DNA from: Acidimicrobiales bacterium | GTDB lineage: Bacteria > Actinomycetota > Acidimicrobiia > Acidimicrobiales > MedAcidi-G1 | Direction: 5' to 3' | Assembly: GCA_030747595.1 (NCBI GenBank) | Contig: JASLKK010000008.1 | Coordinates: forward strand, 1 to 64,000 | Length of the DNA: 64,000 nucleotides | Shown here: positions 8,336 to 18,191 of the stretch, piece by piece | Position numbering within the stretch: the stretch's first letter is position 1 | Layout of the letters: every line of letters starts with the position of its first letter | Notes under the pieces: generated by a model | What the model saw: the letters and a program-made list of their open reading frames with translations, nothing else | Databases searched by the model: none | What the model was told of the DNA's origin: nothing | Position numbers and translations under genes: made by a program

Positions 8336-9052
8336 TCAGGTCAGGGCCCCCACGATGGTTGCCAGACCACCAAGACCACAGATCCCCAGGAGCACCGGTC
8401 GGAACCACTCGCTGTCCACCCATCGGCGAACCGGAGGTGCCAACACCAGACCGATGACGGCGGAACCCATGACGAGCGCGATCCGCCCCACCTCGGCGCC
8501 GTCGATCGCCCCACCGACCAACAGGCGCACGGTCACCACGGCGCTCAGCACCATGACGAAACCCGCGAGGTTGGGCCTCAGGACCTGGGGAGGGTCATCG
8601 TGGTGGAGGATGGCGTAGGGCGGTCCCGGAAGGGCGGCCACCCGAAGCGTGAACGCCGTCAGCACGCCGGCCAGCACCGACATCCATCGTCGGCTCGGGG
8701 GTTTCCAACCGGACCCCACTGCCACCACCGACAGCACGACCAGCACCCCCACAGCCAGCGTCAGACCCCGCTCCGAGAGGCCGGCCAGCGCCAGCTCGCC
8801 CAAGACCAGTCCGACCGGTGCCCCCAGAAGGCACTTCCGCCATCGCTTTGCATCGAAACCCGAGAACTCCATCGTGACATTGCGGATACCGACGACCGTT
8901 CCACCCAGGATGAGGGGAAGGGGAACGAACGCCGGATCCACGGCCATGAGCACCGGGCTGGCGACCAGGGCAATGCCGATGCCCGCCGAGGCCTGGACGA
9001 GGGAACCCGCAGCGACGGCGACCACCACGAGGACGATCTCGATCGGAGTCAC
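8336..9052 (-). CDS. TauE/SafE family membrane permease
   Basis: A 238-residue, very hydrophobic protein with about eight membrane spans and an N-terminal G-S-L-V-Q-A-S-A-G-I-G motif like that of TauE/SafE sulfite or sulfoacetate exporters. The start is a GTG at 9052. It stands alone on the minus strand, divergent from the alcohol dehydrogenase, with operator site 4 in the 92-base space between them. With an arylsulfatase 4 kb away, export of a sulfur anion is conceivable, but family members also carry other organic anions. Its start lies about 30 bases from the palindrome, so it may be co-regulated. Confidence 0.85.
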   Translation of the reverse strand: MTPIEIVLVVVAVAAGSLVQASAGIGIALVASPVLMAVDPAFVPLPLILGGTVVGIRNVTMEFSGFDAKRWRKCLLGAPVGLVLGELALAGLSERGLTLAVGVLVVLSVVAVGSGWKPPSRRWMSVLAGVLTAFTLRVAALPGPPYAILHHDDPPQVLRPNLAGFVMVLSAVVTVRLLVGGAIDGAEVGRIALVMGSAVIGLVLAPPVRRWVDSEWFRPVLLGICGLGGLATIVGALT

Positions 9053-9081
9053 TGATCGACCCTAACCCGAACCGGCGGATG

Positions 9082-9099
9082 GTTAGCCAAGCGGCTAAC
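9082..9099. promoter_or_regulatory. TetR-type operator, site 4 (GTTAGCC-AAGC-GGCTAAC)
   Basis: Perfect 7-bp arms with a 4-base centre, extended one pair outward (G9081/C9100). It lies between the divergent permease and alcohol dehydrogenase starts, 45 bases before the latter. Confidence 0.75.
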
Positions 9100-9144
9100 C
9101 TCCTAATCTTTCCCTAATCGAACCCTGACCACCACCGGAGCCCC

Positions 9145-10236
9145 ATGCGTGCCGCCGTCCTCCACGAAGCCCCCGGCGACCTCGTCGTCGAAGATCTGAC
9201 CATCGCCAAGCCGATTGGCCGCGAGGTTCTGATCCGAACGAAGGCGTCAGGCCTCTGCCACAGCGACCTCCACGTGATCGAGGGGCTGCTCCCGCTACCG
9301 TCGCTGCCCGCGGCGCTTGGCCACGAGGCCTCGGGCATCGTGGAAGCGGTCGGACCTGACGTGACGGCCTTCGCTCCAGGCGACCACGTAATCACCTGTC
9401 TGACTCAGTTCTGCGGCGTGTGCCCCGAGTGTCACGTGGGTCGCGTGTTCATCTGCTCGAACCGTCACGACCTAGCCCGCGGGCCCGAACTGGAACCGAC
9501 ACTGTCGCTTGACGGCACTCCAGTGCTCCCCATGGCCGGGCTCGGGGCGTTCGCCGAGCAGATATTGGTGCACGAGAATGGCGTGGTCGCCGTCGACCCG
9601 GCCGTGCCCTTCGACGTGGCCGCCCTCATCGGCTGTGCCGTGATGACCGGTGTGGGCTCAGCCACCAACGGCGCGCAGATCCGTCCGGGCGAAACGGTGG
9701 CCGTTATCGGCTGCGGAGGCATTGGTCTGAACATCGTGCAGGGTTGTCGGCTGGCCGGCGCCAGTCGGATTATCGCGGTGGACCTCAACGCCGAGAAGCT
9801 CGAAGCGGCCCGCGGGTTCGGAGCAACCGACGTGGTCGATGCCTCGACGGACGACCCGGTCGCTGCGGTACAGGCCCTGACTGGCGGCGGAGTCGATGCA
9901 GCCTTTGAGGCCATCGGACTGACGGCGACCGGCGAACAGGCGCTGGCCATGATCCGCCCAGGGCGCACCGCCTACCTGGTCGGAGTCCCGCCAATCACCA
10001 GCACCATGACCGTGCCCGGAGCGCTCATGGTGCTCCAGGCCAAGGGACTTAGGGGCCTGTTCATGGGCAACTCCAACTTCAAGGTGGAGATGCCCAATCT
10101 GGCCCGCCACTACCTGGAAGGTCGTCTTGAACTGGACCGACTGGTCTCGGCCCACATCACCCTCGACGAGGTGAACGACGGCTACACCGAGCTCAAGGCG
10201 GGAGCCACCTTGCGTTCCGTCATCATGTTCGACTGA
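9145..10236 (+). CDS. Zinc-dependent alcohol dehydrogenase (class III-like MDR)
   Basis: A 363-residue medium-chain dehydrogenase. The catalytic zinc ligands C38, H60 and E61 are present, as is the structural zinc lobe C90-x2-C93-x2-C96-x7-C104. The Rossmann motif G-C-G-G-I-G-L-N sits near residue 192. The enzyme would oxidise an alcohol to an aldehyde or ketone with NAD, fitting the step after P450 hydroxylation. The gene is preceded by operator site 4, so it likely belongs to the TetR regulon. It is convergent with the HAD gene. It resembles the NDMA-dependent and aryl-alcohol dehydrogenase groups of actinobacteria; substrate choice is unknown. Confidence 0.93.
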   Translation: MRAAVLHEAPGDLVVEDLTIAKPIGREVLIRTKASGLCHSDLHVIEGLLPLPSLPAALGHEASGIVEAVGPDVTAFAPGDHVITCLTQFCGVCPECHVGRVFICSNRHDLARGPELEPTLSLDGTPVLPMAGLGAFAEQILVHENGVVAVDPAVPFDVAALIGCAVMTGVGSATNGAQIRPGETVAVIGCGGIGLNIVQGCRLAGASRIIAVDLNAEKLEAARGFGATDVVDASTDDPVAAVQALTGGGVDAAFEAIGLTATGEQALAMIRPGRTAYLVGVPPITSTMTVPGALMVLQAKGLRGLFMGNSNFKVEMPNLARHYLEGRLELDRLVSAHITLDEVNDGYTELKAGATLRSVIMFD

Positions 10237-10257
10237 GATCCGGAACCACCGGGCCGC

Positions 10258-10989
10258 TCAGGAGCCAGCAACCAGCGCGGGGAACAGCCTGGACAGGTCG
10301 GCCAGGCAGTCGATGACGTGGTCGGCCTCAGCACCATCTTCCAGATCGTCCAGCGCCCCCCGAAACCGCACTGTTCCCATGCCTATGGCGCGGGCCCCAG
10401 CTACATCGGTCCGCTTCAGATCGCCCACGTGGACGATGGTCGTTGGGTCGTCGATGCCCAGGCCGTCCATGGCGGCCCGGAAGATGGCCGGGTCGGGCTT
10501 GTAGACGCCTACCTCATCGGAGAAGGCGGCGAACGCCACGTGCTCCAAAATGCCGTGTTCGGCGAGGTACGTCCTCAAATGCCGCCCTATGGCCAGATTC
10601 GTGTCCGAGATGATCCCGACGGCTACACCGCTTCTCGCCACGGCGGACAAGACGTCCGCCGCGTCCGGCACCGACATCACCCGTAGTTGGTACGACGCGA
10701 AATCAAACGCGGCGGCGAGGGCCTGGCGATCTCCACCTTCCAGCCGATCACCGAATGCGACGAAGCACTCATCGAGCGCACGCTCCGGTCCGTAGTGCCT
10801 ACCCGCTCGCCACTCGGTCTCAAACCGGTCGGGCAGTATCGACAGCACCCCCCACAGAAGCTCGGCCGGGATATCGAGCTTTCGCTCGTCGATGACCTCC
10901 TGCCAGTGCCGACGACGGATCTCCAGACCCCCGGGGACGCTAGTGAGGAGGGTGTTCCAGAGGTCGAAGGTGACGGCGCGGATCAGCAC
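10258..10989 (-). CDS. HAD superfamily hydrolase
   Basis: Haloacid-dehalogenase-like hydrolase of about 243 residues. Motif I is F-D-L-W-N-T-L near the N-terminus, motif II lies around I-I-S-D-T-N, and a late V-G-D-L motif follows with the acidic cluster. I chose the GTG at 10989, eight codons before motif I. A longer frame back to 11103 would overlap the malic enzyme end and has no family-like sequence. The substrate could be a phosphate ester or a haloacid. The gene is last on the strand after the malic enzyme, 37 bases away, and may be cotranscribed with it. Confidence 0.85.
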   Translation of the reverse strand: MLIRAVTFDLWNTLLTSVPGGLEIRRRHWQEVIDERKLDIPAELLWGVLSILPDRFETEWRAGRHYGPERALDECFVAFGDRLEGGDRQALAAAFDFASYQLRVMSVPDAADVLSAVARSGVAVGIISDTNLAIGRHLRTYLAEHGILEHVAFAAFSDEVGVYKPDPAIFRAAMDGLGIDDPTTIVHVGDLKRTDVAGARAIGMGTVRFRGALDDLEDGAEADHVIDCLADLSRLFPALVAGS

Positions 10990-11026
10990 GATCAGGGGAA
11001 CTGGTTGGTTCGGGGCCCAGGCGTGG

Positions 11027-12430
11027 TCAAGTCCGGCAGACCCCGTCGGCGACCGCCGCGGCGGCCACGGCCTCGGCAACCCGGTAGGGCACCGACTTGT
11101 CAAACACCGACGGCACCACGAACGAGGGCTTCAGGTCGGCTTCCGACACCGAGTCGGCAATGGCCCGGGCGGCGGCCAGCTTCATGTTCTCGGTGATGTC
11201 GGTGGCGCCTACATCCAACGCTCCACGGAAGATCCCGGGGAAGGCCAGCACGTTGTTGATCTGGTTCGGATAGTCACTTCGCCCCGTGGCCATCACCGCG
11301 GCGAGCCCGTCGGCCTCCTCTGGATGGATCTCAGGCTCGGGGTTGGCCATGGCGAACACGATCGGATCGGGATTCATGGTCCGCAGGTCGGCAGCGTCGA
11401 TCAGGCCGGGGCCACTCACACCAACGAACACGTCGGTGCCGACCAGCACATCCTTCAAGCTTCCCATCTTCCGATCAGGATTGGTGTGGTCGGCGAACCA
11501 CTCCTTGGCAACGTTCAGGTTGTCGCGCCCCGAGTAGACGGCACCCATCCGGTCCACCCCGACGATCTCGCCCACCCCCGCGTCCAGCAAGATCTTGCCC
11601 ACCGCTACCCCAGCGGCTCCCATGCCGGCGATCACCACCGACAGGTCGCCCATGTCGCGGCCGGTAAGTCGGCAGGCATTCCACAGGGCGGCCAGGGTGA
11701 CCACGGCCGTGCCGTGCTGATCGTCATGGAACACCGGGATGTCCAGGGCGGTCCGTAGGGCCTCCTCCACGTGGAAAGCGGCAGGAGCCGCGATGTCCTC
11801 CAGGTTGATGCCACCAAAGGTGGGGGCCAACCGAATCACTGTGTCGATGATCTCCTGCGGGTCGGTGACGTCCAGGCAGATCGGGAACGCGTCGACGCCC
11901 GCGAACTCCTTAAACAGCAGTGCCTTGCCCTCCATGACCGGCATGGCGGCCGCCGGACCGATGTCGCCCAGACCCAGCACGGCAGTGCCGTCGGTGACCA
12001 CGGCGACCGTGTTCTTCTTGATGGTCAGTTCGTGGGCCCGAGCTGGTTCATCGTGGATGGCAATGCAGACCCGGGCCACGCCAGGCGTGTACGCCATCGA
12101 CAGATCGTGGCGATCATTCACCTTGGCCAGGGACACGACCTCGATCTTGCCGCCCACGTGCATGTCGAAGGTGCGGTCGTACCAGTGGAGGATCTCCACC
12201 CCGGCCTGGTTCTCGATGGCCGTGACGACCGCCGCCGCGTGGTCCTCGTCACGGCAGTTGGCCACCACGTCGTTGACCAGGAGATCGCCACGGACGTCGA
12301 ATCCGCCCATCGACATGATGTTGGCGCCGGCCTCACCAATGGCGGTGGCCAGACGACCCAGAGTGTTGGGCACATTGTCCAATGCCACCTGGAGGTGGAT
12401 GGAATAGGCCGCGGTGGGGAGGAAGGGCAT
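11027..12430 (-). CDS. NAD(P)-dependent malic enzyme with N-terminal ACT domain
   Basis: Oxidative decarboxylation of malate to pyruvate. The 467-residue protein begins with an ACT domain (about residues 8-85), which usually binds an amino acid and gives allosteric control. The malic enzyme body follows, with Y-T-P-G-V-A-R-V, the metal/substrate block I-C-L-D-V-T-D, and a Rossmann motif G-M-G-A-A-G-V-A. It lies 60 bases downstream of pyrE on the same strand and may be read through from the purL-F-M-pyrE unit. The length is normal for the bacterial ACT-containing form. Confidence 0.92.
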   Translation of the reverse strand: MPFLPTAAYSIHLQVALDNVPNTLGRLATAIGEAGANIMSMGGFDVRGDLLVNDVVANCRDEDHAAAVVTAIENQAGVEILHWYDRTFDMHVGGKIEVVSLAKVNDRHDLSMAYTPGVARVCIAIHDEPARAHELTIKKNTVAVVTDGTAVLGLGDIGPAAAMPVMEGKALLFKEFAGVDAFPICLDVTDPQEIIDTVIRLAPTFGGINLEDIAAPAAFHVEEALRTALDIPVFHDDQHGTAVVTLAALWNACRLTGRDMGDLSVVIAGMGAAGVAVGKILLDAGVGEIVGVDRMGAVYSGRDNLNVAKEWFADHTNPDRKMGSLKDVLVGTDVFVGVSGPGLIDAADLRTMNPDPIVFAMANPEPEIHPEEADGLAAVMATGRSDYPNQINNVLAFPGIFRGALDVGATDITENMKLAAARAIADSVSEADLKPSFVVPSVFDKSVPYRVAEAVAAAAVADGVCRT

Positions 12431-12490
12431 CGGACGAGCCTAGGAGTGACCCACAGGAACGCCCCGATCAGGAAAATCCCAATCAGAGAG

Positions 12491-13072
12491 TCAGGGCCCC
12501 TCGTAGGGAAAGCCGAGGTCCAGGGCAGTCACCAGTGGTCGGAAGGCGATGCCCATCTCAGCGGCTGCCGGCCCACACGTGCCACCCCGATCAACGATGG
12601 GCAGCACTGCCACCGGTTCGGCACCCAGTGCCCGAACTGCCGCTGCCGCCTCCAGCGGGGATGTCCCCCGGGTGACGGTGTCCTCGGTTATGACCACCCG
12701 GTCGCCAGGCAGCAGGGCACCGGCCAATCGACCCTGGACCCCGTGGTCCTTGGACTCCTTACGGATGCTGAACGACCGGAGATACCGACCACGGGTAGCA
12801 GCCACGGCGGCGATCCCGAAGGCAACCGGGTCCGCCCCGGCGGTAAGACCGCCAATGGCCGTGATAGGGCCGACGCCTTCGGCCGCGGCGGCATCCAAGG
12901 AGTCGATTTCAGCCAGCGCAGCATCAGCCACCAGCAGGATCCCCTCAGCCCGACAGGCCGTCTGCTTGGCGTCGCAGAACCACGTGCTCTTTCGTCCCGA
13001 CTTGAGGGTGAAGTCCCCGGTGCGGATGGAGTGCTCCAGCAGATGGGCGATCAACGCCTCACGGTCGCTCAC
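12491..13072 (-). CDS. pyrE: Orotate phosphoribosyltransferase
   Basis: Transfers ribose-5-phosphate from PRPP to orotate to give OMP in pyrimidine synthesis. The 193-residue protein has the PRPP-binding motif V-V-I-T-E-D-T-V-T-R-G-T-S near residue 120, and K-S-T-W-F near the N-terminus. The GTG start at 13072 overlaps the purM stop by four bases (GTGA), so pyrE is translationally coupled to a purine operon. That placement ties both PRPP-using pathways to one promoter. Other type I phosphoribosyltransferases are possible, but length and N-terminus fit PyrE. Confidence 0.85.
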   Translation of the reverse strand: MSDREALIAHLLEHSIRTGDFTLKSGRKSTWFCDAKQTACRAEGILLVADAALAEIDSLDAAAAEGVGPITAIGGLTAGADPVAFGIAAVAATRGRYLRSFSIRKESKDHGVQGRLAGALLPGDRVVITEDTVTRGTSPLEAAAAVRALGAEPVAVLPIVDRGGTCGPAAAEMGIAFRPLVTALDLGFPYEGP

Positions 13073-14151
13073 GATCCGATGCCCCCTTGCCTCGTCCCAT
13101 TCATCCGTACCTGACCGCTACCGGCCGTCAGTTCACCGACCACCCGAGCCGGTCGATCGTGGGAGGCCAGCATGGCCACCACCGCATCGGCGTCACGATC
13201 AGGCACGGCCAGCACCATCCCGAGGCCCATGTTGAACACCCGGTCCATCTCGTCGTCGGACACGTCGCCCATGTTCTGCAGTTCGCAAAAGAACCGCGGT
13301 ACTTCCCACGTGGAGCGGTCCACCACCGCATCGAGCGTATTATCCATGACCCGCGGCAGGTTGCCGGGCAAGCCTCCGCCGGTTACGTGGGCCACGGCAT
13401 GGATCTCGTGGGCAGCCAGGGCGGCCACCACCGCCGGGGCGTAGATCACGCTCGGAGCAAGCATCTCGTCAGCCAAAGTGGTCGACGCACCCTCCCATGC
13501 AGGATCGTCGAGCGACCGGCCGGCCACGTCGAAGACCAGGCGGCGAGCCAGCGAGAACCCGTTGGACCGCAGGTTGGGAGATTCAATGCCGACCAGAACG
13601 TCGCCGGCCACCGCCGCAGTCCCGTCCAGCAGGGCATCCCGCTCGACGGCCCCCACAGCGAAGCCCACAAGGTCAAACTGATCGGCAGCCATGACGCCTG
13701 GATGCTCAGCCATCTCGCCGCCGATGAGTGCACAGCCCGCCTCGGCACACCCGTCGGCGATACCGGCCACCAGGGACTCGGCGGCGACCGGGTCGAGACG
13801 ACCGACGGCCAGATAGTCCAGGAAGAAAAGAGGAGCGGCGCCTGCGCAAACGAGGTCGTCCACGCACATGGCCACCAAGTCGCGACCAATGGAGTCAAGC
13901 CGACCGGTCTCGCGCGCGATCTCGGACTTAGTACCCACCCCGTCGGTGGCCGACACCAGTAACGGATCCCGGTAGCCCGAGCGACCGATGTCGAACAGAC
14001 CGCCGAAGCCGCCGATGTCACCCATGACCTCGGGCCGGTAAGTGCTCCGCACCAGCGGACCGATGCGTTTCACGGCTTCCTCACCGGCATCGATATCAAC
14101 CCCGGATGCCAGATAGCTCTCTCCCGCTCCGCTTTCCACTGACGAGGTCAC
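13069..14151 (-). CDS. purM: Phosphoribosylformylglycinamidine cyclo-ligase (AIR synthetase)
   Basis: ATP-dependent ring closure of FGAM to AIR. The protein is about 360 residues and shows G-V-D-I-D-A-G near the N-terminus and the ATP-binding block D-G-V-G-T-K, both typical of PurM. I chose the GTG at 14151, 13 bases after the purF stop. An ATG at 14226 in the same frame would place 25 non-family residues inside purF. It ends overlapping pyrE by four bases. Confidence 0.93.
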   Translation of the reverse strand: MTSSVESGAGESYLASGVDIDAGEEAVKRIGPLVRSTYRPEVMGDIGGFGGLFDIGRSGYRDPLLVSATDGVGTKSEIARETGRLDSIGRDLVAMCVDDLVCAGAAPLFFLDYLAVGRLDPVAAESLVAGIADGCAEAGCALIGGEMAEHPGVMAADQFDLVGFAVGAVERDALLDGTAAVAGDVLVGIESPNLRSNGFSLARRLVFDVAGRSLDDPAWEGASTTLADEMLAPSVIYAPAVVAALAAHEIHAVAHVTGGGLPGNLPRVMDNTLDAVVDRSTWEVPRFFCELQNMGDVSDDEMDRVFNMGLGMVLAVPDRDADAVVAMLASHDRPARVVGELTAGSGQVRMNGTRQGGIGS

Positions 14152-14164
14152 CAGTCTGAGTCCA

Positions 14165-15733
14165 TCAACTGCGTCCGAATAGGCGGTTGGCGGTATCGGT
14201 CGGGAGTTCGGCCTTCGCATCACCATCGCCGATCGGCATGGCCCGCTCGGGGGCGGGGGCGCCAGCCGCCCCCTCGAGTACCGCCTTGGAAAGGTTCACC
14301 GGAATCTCGATCGGGTAGGTCCCAGTCAGACAGGCATCACAGAACCCGGCGCCCACCGTGCCAGTGGCCTCTAAGAGGTGGTCCAACTTCAGATAGGTGA
14401 GGCTGTCCACCTCGAGATACTCGCGGATCTCGTCCACGGTGAGATTGGCGGCCAGGAGTTCGCCACGAGTGCCGGTGTCCATGCCGTAGAAGCACGGCCA
14501 GCGGTAGGGCGGCGACGAGACCCGCATGTGGACCTCCGCCGCGCCAGCGTCGCGAAGCATCCGCACCATGGCCCTTGTGGTGGTACCCCGCACTATCGAA
14601 TCGTCGACCACCACCAGGCGTTGCCCCTCGATGGTGTCGCGCAACGGGTTGAGCTTCATGCGCACCGCCGCGGACCGGAGGGCCTGGGTGGGAGCGATGA
14701 AGGTCCGGCCGATGTAGCGGTTTTTGACCAGACCCTGGCCGTACGGGATACCGCTGGCCCGCGCATACCCCTCAGCAGCGGGCATCCCCGACTCAGGTAC
14801 CCCCATCACCAGGTCCGCCTCCACCGGTGCCTGGTCAGCCAACATCTCACCCATACGGACCCTGGCATGATGCACGCTCTGTCCGTACAGGACGGCGTCG
14901 GGGCGAGCGAAGTAGACGAACTCGAACAGGCAGAGCTTGGGGTCGATGGCGTCGTCGTCGAACGGTCGGAGCGAACGCCAACCCGTGTCGTCGATGACCA
15001 CTACCTCGCCGGGATCCAGTTCACGAACCATGTGGGCCCCGATTACGTCCAGCGCCGGCGACTCAGACGCGAGTACCCAACCACCGTCCAGACGCCCCAG
15101 ACAGAGGGGCCGGAAGCCATTCGGGTCACGAACGCCGATGACCCGCTCGTGGTCGGCAATGACCAGTGAGAACGCGCCGTGGAGTCGAGGAAGTACGGCG
15201 GTCAGGGCAGCGTCCATGGCCTCGGCCTGTGGCAGGTCGGCGTGGCTGGCTAGTTCGGTGGCCAAAAGCTCGGCCATGAGGTCGGTGTCGGACGTGATAG
15301 CTCCGGGAAGCATCCCGGCCTCGGCGGCCAAGGCCTCGGTGTTGACCAGATTGCCGTTGTGGCCTAACGCGAACTCGACGCGGTCGACACCCCGGTAGAC
15401 CGGTTGAGCGTTTCGCCACGTGCTGGATCCGGTGGTCGAATATCGGGTCTGGCCAATGGCCAGGTCGCCGGTGAGGGCGGCCAACGTCCGGTCGTCGAAG
15501 GCGTTGGACACCAAGCCCATGTCCTTGACAACCGTGAGGGCCTCGCCGTCGCTGACCGCCATACCGGCCGACTCCTGACCGCGGTGCTGCAAGGCGTAGA
15601 GGCCGAGGTACGTCAGGTGGGCGACGGGCTGGCCAGGCGCATAGACACCGAAAACGCCACACGCCTCACGAGGGGTGTCGTCGTCCGCACCGGCCGCCGG
15701 GAGGTTCTCCTGGTCGACGGGCGCAGCGGTCAT
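14165..15733 (-). CDS. purF: Amidophosphoribosyltransferase
   Basis: Committed step of purine synthesis: PRPP plus glutamine to phosphoribosylamine. The 522-residue protein has the N-terminal nucleophile C25 in A-C-G-V-F-G after a 24-residue propeptide that should be removed. The PRPP motif is [12 protein letters not shown]. Cysteines in L-C-L-F-E-F, C-F-Y-G-M and F-C-D-A-C-L match the four 4Fe-4S ligands known from the Bacillus-type enzyme, so the oxygen-sensitive Fe-S form is likely. The start overlaps the purL stop by four bases. Confidence 0.96.
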   Translation of the reverse strand: MTAAPVDQENLPAAGADDDTPREACGVFGVYAPGQPVAHLTYLGLYALQHRGQESAGMAVSDGEALTVVKDMGLVSNAFDDRTLAALTGDLAIGQTRYSTTGSSTWRNAQPVYRGVDRVEFALGHNGNLVNTEALAAEAGMLPGAITSDTDLMAELLATELASHADLPQAEAMDAALTAVLPRLHGAFSLVIADHERVIGVRDPNGFRPLCLGRLDGGWVLASESPALDVIGAHMVRELDPGEVVVIDDTGWRSLRPFDDDAIDPKLCLFEFVYFARPDAVLYGQSVHHARVRMGEMLADQAPVEADLVMGVPESGMPAAEGYARASGIPYGQGLVKNRYIGRTFIAPTQALRSAAVRMKLNPLRDTIEGQRLVVVDDSIVRGTTTRAMVRMLRDAGAAEVHMRVSSPPYRWPCFYGMDTGTRGELLAANLTVDEIREYLEVDSLTYLKLDHLLEATGTVGAGFCDACLTGTYPIEIPVNLSKAVLEGAAGAPAPERAMPIGDGDAKAELPTDTANRLFGRS

Positions 15734-17937
15734 CGGTTCGTAGTTCCGGCGCCCAGGGCCTCGGGCAATCGATCCTCGTGAGCTTGTCGCACATCGTCGA
15801 CGGCTACATCCAGAAGACCCTTCACGATGAGGCGGTCGCCAGTGGCCAGACCGATCCGGGTGGCCGGTACGGCGGCAGCCTCAGTGGCAGCCAACACATC
15901 GGTGAGGCGTTCCGGATCGACACAGCACATGACCCGACTGGGGCCCTCGCCGAATAACGCCCGATGGTCGGGCACCCGTGCCAGATGGGCACCCACGCCG
16001 GACCGGGCCACCATCTCAGCCACCGCTACCCCCAGCCCACCAGCCGACAGGTCGTGTACGCCGTCGACCATGCCGTCGGCAACCAGAGTACGGATGAGGT
16101 CAGCCACCCGCTGGTGTAGGTCGAAGTCCAGAGGCGCCAAGATGCCACCGGGGGCGTCGTGCGCCGATCCCCAGAGTGAACCACCGAGCGAGACGTCGTG
16201 GGGCCCGATCAGGACCAGACGATGGCCGTCCACGAGGGTGGCACCGGGGGGGCGCCGGTCCAGGTCGTCGACCATGCCGAGCAGGCCGATGACCGGAGTG
16301 GGGTCGATGTCGTTGCCGGCCGACTCGTTGTAGAGGCTGACGTTGCCACCGATCACCGGAGCACCGAAGGCCTCACAAGCCTCGGCCAATCCGTCGATGG
16401 CTTCGGACAGTTGCCACATGACCTCGGGATGCTCGGGGTTACCGAAGTTGAGACAGTTCACGACAGCCAGCGGGCGGGCGCCCACACAGGCCAGGTTCAA
16501 CACCGATTCGGCGACCACCCGGGCCGTGCCACCACGGGGATCCACGGCACACCATCGGTGGTTGCCATCGGTGGTCATAGCCAGAGCCCGTCCGGTCTCG
16601 GCTCCCGTGGTGGGGTGGCGAAGCTTCAGCACTGAAGCGTCATCTCCCGGGCCGACCACCGTATTCAAGAAGAGTTGGTGGTCGTACTGGCGGTACACCC
16701 AGGCTGGATCGATCAGCAAGTCGAGCAGGTCGGCCCCCATGTCGACCGGCGGGGCAAGCCCGTCGGCCATCGGACCCCGAGGCTCGGCCGGAGCGCTGCG
16801 AGGTCGGTCGTAGAGGGGAGCATCCTCATGGAGCGAGGCGGCCGGTACGTCAGCCAGTACCTCGCCGTCGAAGCCGTCCAGAATGCGCAGGGCGCCGCCC
16901 TCGGTAACTCGGCCGATCACCGTGGATGCCACCTCCCACCGCTCACAGATAGCCAGAACCCGGTCGAGGCCTTCGGGCTCGACAATGGCCAGCATCCGCT
17001 CCTGGGATTCGCTGGTCATGACCTCGTGGGCCTCCATGCCGGACTCACGCCGGTGCACAGCCGAGACGTCGACGTCCATGCCAACACCGCCACGCGACGC
17101 GGTTTCACTCGTGGCGCAGGTCAGGCCGGCACCGCCCAGGTCCTGGATGCCGACCACAAGGCCTTCGTCCAGCAACTGGAGGCAGGCCTCGATAAGACGC
17201 TTCTCCTCGTACGGGTCGCCGACCTGGACGCTGGGGCGCTTGTCGCCATCGTCCTCGGCCGAGAAGCCCGCCGAGGCCAGCACGCTGACTCCGCCGATAC
17301 CGTCTCGCCCGGTACTGGAACCCAGCAACACGGCCAGGTTGCCCACGCCAGAGGCTTGACCGAGAACAAGACGCTCTGTGGGCAGGATGCCCAGGCAGAG
17401 CACGTTGACCAGCGGGTTTCCTTGGTAGGTCCGGTCGAAAACGACCTCGCCGCCGACGGTGGGGACGCCCACCGCGTTGCCGTAGCCCGATACGCCCGAC
17501 ACCACGCCCTCGGCGATCCAGCGACTGCGAGCATCGTCAAGCGGACCGAACCGCAGGGGGTCCATAAGGGCTATTGGGCGGGCACCCATGGTGAAGATGT
17601 CCCGGAGGATGCCACCCACGCCGGTAGCCGCGCCCTGGTAGGGCTCGATGGCCGATGGGTGGTTGTGCGACTCGATCCGGATCGCGGCCGCGATGCCGTC
17701 GCCCACGTCGACCACGCCCGCGTTCTCGCCCGGTCCAACCAACACCCAAGGCGCTTCTGTCGGCAGGCGCTTCAGATGGATGCGGCTGCTCTTGTAGGAA
17801 CAGTGCTCAGACCACATAACCGAGTACATGGCCAACTCGAGTCCGTTGGCCCGACGGCCCAGAATCGAGTCGATCTGTTCAGCCTCATCATCGGTGAGTC
17901 CGAGGGCTCGATGGAGGGGCTCACTCACGTCGGGCAC
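15730..17937 (-). CDS. purL: Phosphoribosylformylglycinamidine synthase subunit PurL
   Basis: ATP-dependent conversion of FGAR to FGAM, working with PurQ and PurS. At 735 residues this is the small PurL type that needs those partners, and both are encoded just upstream on the same strand at 18,635-19,572. Typical blocks are [10 protein letters not shown] and R-I-E-S-H-N-H-P-S near the N-terminus. The start is GTG 17937 with GGGGGAG five bases before it. A hairpin and an AT-rich promoter-like stretch lie upstream. It begins the purL-F-M-pyrE unit. Confidence 0.96.
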   Translation of the reverse strand: MPDVSEPLHRALGLTDDEAEQIDSILGRRANGLELAMYSVMWSEHCSYKSSRIHLKRLPTEAPWVLVGPGENAGVVDVGDGIAAAIRIESHNHPSAIEPYQGAATGVGGILRDIFTMGARPIALMDPLRFGPLDDARSRWIAEGVVSGVSGYGNAVGVPTVGGEVVFDRTYQGNPLVNVLCLGILPTERLVLGQASGVGNLAVLLGSSTGRDGIGGVSVLASAGFSAEDDGDKRPSVQVGDPYEEKRLIEACLQLLDEGLVVGIQDLGGAGLTCATSETASRGGVGMDVDVSAVHRRESGMEAHEVMTSESQERMLAIVEPEGLDRVLAICERWEVASTVIGRVTEGGALRILDGFDGEVLADVPAASLHEDAPLYDRPRSAPAEPRGPMADGLAPPVDMGADLLDLLIDPAWVYRQYDHQLFLNTVVGPGDDASVLKLRHPTTGAETGRALAMTTDGNHRWCAVDPRGGTARVVAESVLNLACVGARPLAVVNCLNFGNPEHPEVMWQLSEAIDGLAEACEAFGAPVIGGNVSLYNESAGNDIDPTPVIGLLGMVDDLDRRPPGATLVDGHRLVLIGPHDVSLGGSLWGSAHDAPGGILAPLDFDLHQRVADLIRTLVADGMVDGVHDLSAGGLGVAVAEMVARSGVGAHLARVPDHRALFGEGPSRVMCCVDPERLTDVLAATEAAAVPATRIGLATGDRLIVKGLLDVAVDDVRQAHEDRLPEALGAGTTNR

Positions 17938-17963
17938 CGTACTCCCCCATGGTCACCCGTCGG

Positions 17964-17981
17964 AGACCCGTCAGCGGGTCT
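17964..17981. promoter_or_regulatory. Perfect inverted repeat AGACCCG-TCAG-CGGGTCT before purL
   Basis: Seven-base perfect arms with a 4-base loop, 27 bases before the purL start and inside its likely 5' leader. It could be an operator for a purine regulator or a leader hairpin affecting translation. No uridine run follows, so a simple terminator is less likely. Confidence 0.5.
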
Positions 17982-18017
17982 GTCTATGCCCTCCTAAACC
18001 ACACAGTTTTTATAGTA

Positions 18018-18033
18018 ATAGAGCGTGTTCTAT
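18018..18033. promoter_or_regulatory. AT-rich divergent promoter zone with ATAGA-N6-TCTAT repeat
   Basis: The 254 bases between the purL start and the 18,192 start contain an AT-rich core around 18,005-18,110 that stands out in this GC-rich DNA. On the minus strand TATAAA occurs near 18,010, a possible -10 for purL. On the plus strand TTGATT and TATTTT are spaced 18 bases (about 18,051-18,080). The ATAGA/TCTAT inverted repeat lies next to the minus-strand -10 and could be an operator. These calls are by eye only. Confidence 0.35.
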
Positions 18034-18191
18034 GCAGTAAAAGAACGATGTTGATTCTCAGAACAAACTCGGATTATTTTGCGGTAATACTGGATTCTTC
18101 ACAGTCCAACTCGGTACCGGCCCATTCGCCACAGGATGGGTCAACGCAATACGAGCCTGATGGATCGACGGACAAGAAAGAGGTGGTGGTG

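Noticed and set aside
11771-13114. A 447-codon open frame opposite the malic enzyme and pyrE.
   Set aside because: It crosses two real genes and their spacer, and the composition is that of a shadow frame.
16675-17997. A 440-codon open frame antisense to purL.
   Set aside because: purL is certain from its motifs, and the antisense product has no recognisable domain and no ribosome site.
18018-18033. Possible LexA/SOS box near GAACACGCTC in the purL promoter.
   Set aside because: The GAAC-N4-GTTC spacing of actinobacterial SOS boxes is not met; only a short ATAGA/TCTAT repeat is real.
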